Source: Candidatus Methylomirabilota bacterium (GTDB taxonomy: Bacteria; Methylomirabilota; Methylomirabilia; Methylomirabilales; CSP1-5). Taken from it: 9,618 nt of DNA. The stretch is taken from positions 1 through 9,618 of the forward strand of contig JAHFDE010000082.1 of the NCBI GenBank assembly GCA_023249165.1, given 5' to 3'. A program made the translations under genes and the position numbers. The notes beneath the pieces are model-generated. The model made no database searches. It saw nothing but the letters and a program-made list of their open reading frames with translations, and had not been told where the DNA came from. Position 1 is the stretch's first letter. Each line of letters opens with the position of its first letter. This document shows positions 5,260 to 9,618 of this stretch, piece by piece.

Positions 5260-6675
5260 TTAGATGGTTCCCTTCTTCTTAAGGGCGTCGATTTCGTCTT
5301 TCTTGAACCCGAAGTACTTGCGGTAGATCTCCTCGTTGTCGAACCCGGTCGGCCGGCCGAGCCACTTGATCCGTGGCGGAGCCTTCTGGGCCAACTGGGA
5401 GGGCGGGCTCACGACGACCTTGCCGTACATGAGATCGTCGACCTGGAGCACATGCCCCCGGTACTTGAAATGCGGGAACTCCGCCACCTCGTCGGCAAAG
5501 GTCACGCCGCCCGAGGCCACCTCTTCGGCCTGGAGCTTCGTCTCAGCCTCAAGCCGCGAGTTGTCCTTGAACCACTCGGACAAGGTCGTATAGGTCTCGA
5601 CCTGGGCATAGAAGGGGAGCCGGTCCACCACGACCTTCAGCGCCGGGTCCTCGACGATGTGCTGCTCCAGCTCGGGCCGGTCCTTGCCCACCGTCTTCCA
5701 GATCCGGTACCAGAGCCGGTCGTGGCCGCCACCGACCATGATCTGGCCATCCTTGCACGGGTTCACGGCATAGATATTGATGGCCAGGTCCCAGTTGCCG
5801 AAGCGGGGCCGGATGCTGCCGTCCATCCCCTGCCAGCCCCAGTTATAGTCAATGATCCGCATGATCCCGGCCGCGCCGGTGGCCTCGACGAACTGGCCGC
5901 GGCCCGAGACCCTGTCCCGGTAATTCAACGCTGCCATGATCCCGTTGGCCAGGCAGGTTCCGCCAACGTAGTCGCAGACCCACATGCCGGACCGGGTCGG
6001 CCGACCGCCGAAGGCGGCCGGGGCTCCGGTGCCGTGGGTAAACCCGCAGGCGTTCTGCCCCGTCGGATCGTACATCCAAGGCCTGTCCTTGAGCGGTCCC
6101 CACTGCCCCCGCTGTCCGATCCAGCCGTAGACCAGGCGCGGGTTGATCTCGGAAAGCTGCCGATAGCCGATTCCCCACGCGTCGAACTGGCCAGGGGGGT
6201 AGTTCTCGACCAGGATATCCGCATCAACCACGAGCTTCTTCAGGAGCTCGCGGCCCTCGGCAGTCTCCAGATTCAGGGTCATGGAGAACTTGTTCCGGCA
6301 CTCGTGGAGGAAGTTTGCCCCCATCGCCTCGCCGGTGACGTTGTCCTTGAACATCCACTCTTTGCGGTTGAAGGGGGTCAGTCGTCGGGTGGGATCCCCG
6401 CCGGGGGGCTCGACCATGATGACCTCGGCCCCGTGCTCGGCGAAGAGCGAGGTGCACCAGTGGCCGCCCATGCTCTTCATGGTGACGTCGAGGATCCGAA
6501 GCCGGCTCAGCTTCTCCGGCTTCTTCCCCACATCCCGCCAGTGGACATTGGCTTCGAGCCAGTTGGGGTATTCCCGGGCTGCCTCACTCAGCCCCTTATA
6601 GACCTCATCGGGCGTCATAAGGGGTACCGCAGGCCAGGGCAGCACAGGGATGTCGGAACTCTTGATTTCTGCCAT
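5260..6675 (-). CDS. Family III CoA-transferase, BbsE/BbsF-like partner
   Basis: This is a 471-residue family III CoA-transferase, different from its neighbour but with the same plan. It shows SMGGHWCTSLFAEHGAEVIMVE (68-89), ENYPPGQFDAWGIGY (157-171), MWVCDYVGG (231-239) with predicted catalytic Asp235, and VSGRGQFVEATGA (256-268). Both members of the pair therefore keep the catalytic Asp. An extra N-terminal stretch of about 45 residues precedes the CoA-transferase core. I chose the ATG at 6673-6675 because GGAGGAGGAG lies immediately upstream. The frame stays open to a GTG at 6763-6765, but that start has AGGAG directly against it, and the added residues look non-native. It follows the IclR gene after 105 bases and leads the enzyme genes of the unit. 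Confidence 0.88.
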   Translation of the reverse strand: MAEIKSSDIPVLPWPAVPLMTPDEVYKGLSEAAREYPNWLEANVHWRDVGKKPEKLSRLRILDVTMKSMGGHWCTSLFAEHGAEVIMVEPPGGDPTRRLTPFNRKEWMFKDNVTGEAMGANFLHECRNKFSMTLNLETAEGRELLKKLVVDADILVENYPPGQFDAWGIGYRQLSEINPRLVYGWIGQRGQWGPLKDRPWMYDPTGQNACGFTHGTGAPAAFGGRPTRSGMWVCDYVGGTCLANGIMAALNYRDRVSGRGQFVEATGAAGIMRIIDYNWGWQGMDGSIRPRFGNWDLAINIYAVNPCKDGQIMVGGGHDRLWYRIWKTVGKDRPELEQHIVEDPALKVVVDRLPFYAQVETYTTLSEWFKDNSRLEAETKLQAEEVASGGVTFADEVAEFPHFKYRGHVLQVDDLMYGKVVVSPPSQLAQKAPPRIKWLGRPTGFDNEEIYRKYFGFKKDEIDALKKKGTI

Positions 6676-6780
6676 GCTCTCCTCCTCCTGCTGGAATAAC
6701 GGTGATGCCTCTGCTTCCACGGAACACCGCCACACCGGGACGGCATCTACACTGTGGCCTCTCACCTCCTCTCTTATGCG

Positions 6781-7587
6781 TTACCTGGCGGCCAAGGCGC
6801 CTACTTCGTACCCCAGGCGCTGTGAGAGCTTGCTCGCCGCCTCCTTTACGAGGGGGACCAGGTCCTTCTCGATCCGCTCCAGGGAAAACCGAGGAACCGG
6901 TCCCGAGAGCCCCACACCGGCCACGACCCGATGCGAGTAATCCCTGACCGGCGCAGCGACGCACCGGACCCCCTCTTCCAACTCCTCATCGTCCACCGCA
7001 TAACCGAGCCGGGAGACTTCTTTGAGATGGGTGACCAGCTTGTCAAAGTTATCGATGGTGTGTGGTGTGTGCTTCTTCAGGGTATGGCCCTCAAAGACCT
7101 GGGCCAGATGGTCCCGGGATTCGTAGGCGAGCTGGACCTTGCCAGAGGCGGTGCAGTACGCGGGCAGACGATGTCCGAGTCGCGGGACAATCCGAACCGT
7201 CTGGGAAGTCTCATGCATCAGGACGTACACCACTTCGGGACCATCCAGGATTCCGAGATACGCGGTTTCGTCACACCGACCCACCAGGTCCTCCAGGATG
7301 GGGCGGGCCTGCCGTCTCAGGCCCAGATGGTGGACGAAGATATTGGCCACCTCGAACGTCTTGAGCCCCAACCGGTAGTTCCCGGTCCGCTTGTCCTGCT
7401 CGATATACCCCCGGCACTCCAGCGTGGCGAGCAAACGAAAAACGTTGTTCTTGTGCAGTCCGAGCTTCTGGCTGAGCTCGGTAACCCCCAACTCCTCTTG
7501 CTCATAGTTGAAGGCTTCCATGATATCCAGCGCCCGGTCGACGGACTGGACGATGTATTCCGATTTTTCCTTGCGGCGATGAGCCAT
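6781..7587 (-). CDS. IclR-family transcriptional regulator
   Basis: This 268-residue protein has the standard IclR layout. A winged helix-turn-helix spans about 10-75 (LGVTELSQKLGLHKNNVFRLL at 33-53, then a wing with GNYRLGLKTFEV at 69-80). A C-terminal effector-binding domain runs from about 85 to 260 and contains LPAYCTASGKVQLA (141-154) and RLGYAVDDEELEEGVRCVAAPV (193-214). Members bind DNA as dimers or tetramers and respond to small organic acids, often controlling neighbouring catabolic genes and themselves. The gene lies directly upstream of the CoA-transferase pair on the same strand, so control of that unit is the natural inference. The ATG has only a weak ribosome binding site (TAGGCGGA). 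The 5' leader is about 140 bases long and contains AACGGGA (7606-7612) inverted at 7630-7636. Confidence 0.93.
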   Translation of the reverse strand: MAHRRKEKSEYIVQSVDRALDIMEAFNYEQEELGVTELSQKLGLHKNNVFRLLATLECRGYIEQDKRTGNYRLGLKTFEVANIFVHHLGLRRQARPILEDLVGRCDETAYLGILDGPEVVYVLMHETSQTVRIVPRLGHRLPAYCTASGKVQLAYESRDHLAQVFEGHTLKKHTPHTIDNFDKLVTHLKEVSRLGYAVDDEELEEGVRCVAAPVRDYSHRVVAGVGLSGPVPRFSLERIEKDLVPLVKEAASKLSQRLGYEVGALAAR

Positions 7588-7735
7588 CCGTCCGCCTAGG
7601 CGCCAAACGGGACTTGGCTCCGTGAAGGCTCCCGTTGCCGGGATCTCGTTTACGGCGATCGGGCTTTCTGACGCTAGAAGGATGTGTCTCTCTGTGCAGG
7701 CGCCTCGTGCCCGGTGAAGCTAACAAGGCGTGGTT

Positions 7736-7764
7736 AATGTAAAATATCGTTCTATTCTTGTCAA
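7736..7764 (-). promoter_or_regulatory. Strong promoter upstream of the IclR gene
   Basis: On the minus strand a perfect TTGACA (7759-7764) is followed after 17 bases by TACATT (7736-7741, 4 of 6). The surrounding DNA is AT-rich compared with the window. It would start transcription near 7729, giving a leader of about 140 bases before the IclR ATG. It is probably also the main promoter of the CoA-transferase unit, since no good promoter is visible between the IclR and transferase genes. Confidence 0.65.
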
Positions 7765-7766
7765 GT

Positions 7767-7798
7767 AAAAAATGAAACCGGGGGGAGCGGAAGACCCC
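7767..7798 (-). terminator. Possible weak terminator after the transaldolase gene
   Basis: On the minus strand a short GGGG (7795-7798) / CCCC (7782-7785) stem with a 9-base loop is followed after a few bases by TTTCATTTTTT. The T run is good but the stem is only 4-5 bp. It overlaps the start of the IclR promoter region. A GGGCGCGCCC palindrome (7813-7822) lies just upstream, at the end of the transaldolase gene. Confidence 0.3.
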
Positions 7799-7821
7799 AG
7801 GAGCCGTCCGGGGGGCGCGCC

Positions 7822-8487
7822 CTACCTGGGGAGGCCAAAAATCCCCTGCGGAACCTTCTGCCAGTCGGCCAAAAACCGTTCGAGCCCGACGTCGGTCAGG
7901 GGGTGTTTGACGAGCTGCTCGAGGACGGGTGGAGGGACCGTGACTACATGGGCGCCCACCAGGGCGGCCTCGACCACATGGCGGGGGTGCCGGATACTGG
8001 CGGCCAAGACCTGGGCGGCGAGATTGTACGTCCTATAGATGGCGACGAGGTCCCGGACGACATCCATGCCGACGTGCGCGTAATCGTCCAGGCGTCCGAT
8101 AAACGGGCTCACAAAGGTCGCCCCCGCCTTGGCCGCGAGGAGGCCCTGTGTCGCCGAGAAGACCAGGGTCACGTTGACACGGATGCCCTCGCTGCTCAGA
8201 TCCCTGACCGCCCTGAGCCCTTGTTTCAGCATCGGTATCTTCACCACCACGTTATCGGCGATCTTGGCGATCTCCCGCCCCTCGGCCATCATCTCCTCGT
8301 AGGTCTTGCCAACCACCTCGACGCTGACCGGGCCGGGAACGATCCGGCAGATCTCCTCGACCACCTCCCGGAAGTCTGCCCCCTCCTTGGCGATCAGGGA
8401 CGGATTGGTGGTCACCCCATCGATCAGCCCATGCTGCACCGCGTCCCGGATCATCTTCACGCTGGCGCTATCCATAAAGATCTGCAT
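7822..8487 (-). CDS. Small transaldolase / fructose-6-phosphate aldolase (TalC/FSA type)
   Basis: This 221-residue enzyme belongs to the short transaldolase family (TalC/MipB/FSA), a class I aldolase barrel acting in sugar-phosphate metabolism in the cytosol. Conserved blocks are MQIFMDSAS (1-9), DGVTTNPSLIAKEG (23-36), VVVKIP (80-85) with predicted Schiff-base Lys83, VNVTLVFSATQGLLAAKAGA (104-123), FVSPFIGRLDD (125-135), ASIRHP (163-168) and TVPP (183-186). Whether it works as transaldolase or as fructose-6-phosphate aldolase cannot be settled by eye. I start it at the ATG at 8485-8487, which has AGGAGG about 7 bases upstream and matches the family's usual length. A start five codons further up would place this ribosome binding site inside the gene. 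It lies 160 bases after the YggS gene, across a repeat array. Confidence 0.93.
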   Translation of the reverse strand: MQIFMDSASVKMIRDAVQHGLIDGVTTNPSLIAKEGADFREVVEEICRIVPGPVSVEVVGKTYEEMMAEGREIAKIADNVVVKIPMLKQGLRAVRDLSSEGIRVNVTLVFSATQGLLAAKAGATFVSPFIGRLDDYAHVGMDVVRDLVAIYRTYNLAAQVLAASIRHPRHVVEAALVGAHVVTVPPPVLEQLVKHPLTDVGLERFLADWQKVPQGIFGLPR

Positions 8488-8529
8488 CGCGCTCCTCCTC
8501 AACGTGCCATGCCGTCTCGTGAAGTGCCA

Positions 8530-8645
8530 GCTAGCAGGCTAGCATGCTAGAAAGCTGGAATGCTCAAGAGCCGACAGTCAGCCTCCGTTCTCCCCTCCTA
8601 GCGTCCTCGCTTTCTAGCCTTCCAGGGTGCTAGCGTCCTAGCGTT
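8530..8645. repeat. Two inverted arrays of an 8-bp CTAG-containing repeat
   Basis: From 8530 four to five units of GCTAGCAG type follow at exact 8-bp spacing (8530, 8538, 8546, 8554, 8562). From 8598 six units of CTAGCGTC type follow, also at exact 8-bp spacing to 8645. The second array is the reverse complement of the same unit family: GCTAGAAAGC (8546-8555) is perfectly inverted at 8609-8618. The arrays flank 28 unrelated bases. The tetramer CTAG, usually rare in bacteria, occurs seven times in 111 bases. The array ends 2 bases before the stop codon of the YggS gene. Confidence 0.8.
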
Positions 8646-8647
8646 TC

Positions 8648-9346
8648 TTATTGGGGTCGGGGTCCGAAAATCGCCGTCCCGATCCGGACCATGGTCCCCC
8701 CCTCCTCCACGGCGACCTCGAAGTCGTGGCTCATGCCCATGGAGAGATGCCTCAGGCTCAGCTCGGGGAAGCGGGAGGTGGCCTCCCCCCGGAGCCGGGT
8801 CAACCGCCGAAAGTAGGGCCGGACCCCGTCGGGGTCCGGATCGAAAGGGGGCATGGCCATCAGCCCTTCAATGCTCAGGTGTGGGAGAGACCCTACTCTC
8901 TCTAGCAGAGGGAAGAGTTCGATTGCGGTCACTCCGGTCTTGGTCGGTTCCTCGGCGACATTCACCTCGACCAACGTTCGGACCCGCTTGCCCAGGGTGG
9001 ATCCTGCGTTATCCAGTTCCTGCGCAAGCTTCCACGAATCGAGGGAGTGGATCCAATCAAAAAGCCGCACCGCCAGTCGCGCCTTGTTGGTCTGGAGGTG
9101 TCCCACCATGTGCCACCGGCAGGGGGCATTGATCTCGGCCATCTTAGCCTTTGCCTCCTGCACCCGATTCTCTCCAATATCGCTGATACCGGCGGCGATG
9201 GCCTCCTCAATGGTGGAGGCTGGAAAGCTCTTCGCCACGGCCACCACAAGAACCTCCCCCGGATCTCGGCCCACCCGCAAGGCCGCCGCCGCGATCCGTT
9301 CCCGGACGCTCTCGACCCGCTCCTTGATGGTCATTGCGGTGGTCAA
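8648..9346 (-). CDS. YggS/PROSC-family PLP-binding protein
   Basis: This 232-residue protein is a single-domain PLP-binding barrel like the N-terminal domain of alanine racemase. The family keeps pyridoxal phosphate in balance rather than having a clear enzyme activity. Features are VVAVAKSF (34-41) with predicted PLP Lys39, IGENRVQEA (57-65), WHMVGHLQTNKAR (78-90), VNVAEEPTKTG (128-138), LSMGMSHDFE (201-210) and the phosphate-binding end RIGTAIFG (221-228). The start is probably TTG at 9344-9346, with AGGAG 6 bases upstream. The ATG four codons later has no well-placed ribosome binding site, though it would also give a normal protein. It lies downstream of a PgeF-like gene, a pairing known from ylmD-ylmE in Gram-positive bacteria. 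Confidence 0.95.
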   Translation of the reverse strand: MTTAMTIKERVESVRERIAAAALRVGRDPGEVLVVAVAKSFPASTIEEAIAAGISDIGENRVQEAKAKMAEINAPCRWHMVGHLQTNKARLAVRLFDWIHSLDSWKLAQELDNAGSTLGKRVRTLVEVNVAEEPTKTGVTAIELFPLLERVGSLPHLSIEGLMAMPPFDPDPDGVRPYFRRLTRLRGEATSRFPELSLRHLSMGMSHDFEVAVEEGGTMVRIGTAIFGPRPQ

Positions 9347-9363
9347 CCCTCGCTCCTGCCGCT

Positions 9364-9392
9364 AAGCTAACAGACCGCAGGGGGGGTGTCAA
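9364..9392 (-). promoter_or_regulatory. Possible promoter of the YggS gene
   Basis: On the minus strand a perfect TTGACA (9387-9392) is followed after 17 bases by TAGCTT (9364-9369), which is only 3 of 6. The transcript would start near 9357, leaving a leader of about 11 bases that just includes the ribosome binding site. The -35 box is good, the -10 box is poor. Confidence 0.35.
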
Positions 9393-9400
9393 TTGCACTC

Positions 9401-9553
9401 TCGGCTGTCGGCCGTCGGCTGTCAGCAGTCAGCACAGGAAGGAGGCGCCAGCGATCAGCTATCAGCGAATCGGCTCTGACCGCTGCTCTGCTGGACTTTG
9501 GACGTTGGACTTTCGACTGCCAGCCATGAACTATGAACCGTGAACCATGAACT
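9401..9553. repeat. Mosaic of 7-bp tandem repeats
   Basis: Four different heptamer arrays stand in one gap. TCGGCTG-type units number five at 9401-9435. ATCAGCT and ATCAGCG are side by side at 9454-9467. GGACTTT-type units number four at 9493-9520, the last degenerate. ATGAACY/GTGAACC-type units number four at 9526-9553. Each keeps a strict 7-bp period. The last array overlaps the stop codon (9552-9554) of the pgeF-like gene. The layout resembles the heptanucleotide STRR repeats known in some cyanobacteria, though the units differ. Confidence 0.8.
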
Positions 9554-9618
9554 AGATCAAAGCGATGACGCTCATCATCCGGCCCGTCTTCGGCTTTTCG
9601 GCCCGATATGAATAAAAG
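9552..9618 (-). CDS. C-terminal end of a PgeF/YfiH-like laccase-domain protein (partial)
   Basis: The last 21 codons of a gene entering from the right edge read FYSYRAEKPKTGRMMSVIALI, then TAG at 9552-9554. The pattern F-[FY]-S-[FYH]-R-x(n)-TGR-x-x-x-[FL]-I matches the usual C-terminus of the YfiH/PgeF (YlmD) family, described as purine nucleoside phosphorylase/laccase-domain proteins linked to peptidoglycan quality control. The neighbouring YggS gene supports this, since ylmD and ylmE are adjacent in many genomes. Only the tail is visible, so no active-site residue can be checked. The stop codon lies within a 7-bp tandem repeat, so the extreme C-terminus may vary between strains. Confidence 0.6.
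   Translation of the reverse strand, partial: FYSYRAEKPKTGRMMSVIALI

Noticed and set aside
6715..6724. Short palindrome TTCC-AC-GGAA upstream of the CoA-transferase as an IclR operator.
   Set aside because: It is only 4 bp per arm, too short to separate from chance, and no second copy was found near the IclR promoter.
6676..6765. 30-residue N-terminal extension of the upstream CoA-transferase from a GTG start.
   Set aside because: The GTG has AGGAG directly against it with no spacer, whereas the ATG at 6673-6675 has an ideal ribosome binding site and starts a normal family N-terminus.

Overview
This GC-rich window comes from a bacterial chromosome. Every gene I can support lies on the minus strand, so transcription runs from right to left. 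Strong AGGAGG-type ribosome binding sites and sigma-70-like promoters are visible. The gene content (aromatic/dicarboxylic-type CoA-transferases, an acyl-CoA ligase, an IclR regulator, a TalC-like aldolase) would suit an uncultured soil or subsurface lineage such as Rokubacteria/NC10 or Desulfobacterota. That placement is a guess from style, not something the sequence proves.

Layout from right to left (5' to 3' on the minus strand). (a) 9552-9618: the last 21 codons of a probable PgeF/YfiH laccase-domain protein, followed by a YggS-type PLP-binding protein (8648-9346) and a TalC/FSA-type small transaldolase (7822-8487). This is a housekeeping-like block. (b) 2968-7587: an IclR-family regulator behind a strong promoter at 7736-7764, then two different family III CoA-transferases resembling the BbsE/BbsF pair, a CxxC/CxxC ribbon-like small protein, and a small protein with a Lys/Arg/Pro/Ala-rich tail and a Cys/His C-terminal domain. 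A clear intrinsic terminator (2904-2932) closes this unit. (c) 623-2687: a second transcription unit with its own promoter (2733-2760), encoding a thioredoxin-fold-like small protein and an acyl-CoA ligase, closed by a strong terminator at 553-591. (d) 262-471: a small Cys-rich protein. (e) 1-261: non-coding, with a nested palindromic element (32-207).

Blocks b and c together look like a catabolic cluster that activates and handles an organic acid: a ligase and/or CoA-transferase makes the CoA thioester, and IclR probably senses the substrate. The substrate cannot be read from the sequence. The two or three unrecognised small proteins encoded among these enzymes are the most novel part.

The gaps between genes also hold several different short tandem repeats with strict 7- or 8-bp periods (2784-2824, 8530-8645, 9401-9553). 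They resemble the heptamer STRR repeats described in cyanobacteria, but each array has its own unit. One touches the stop codon of the pgeF-like gene and another ends 2 bp from the yggS stop. No gap between genes exceeds 300 bases.
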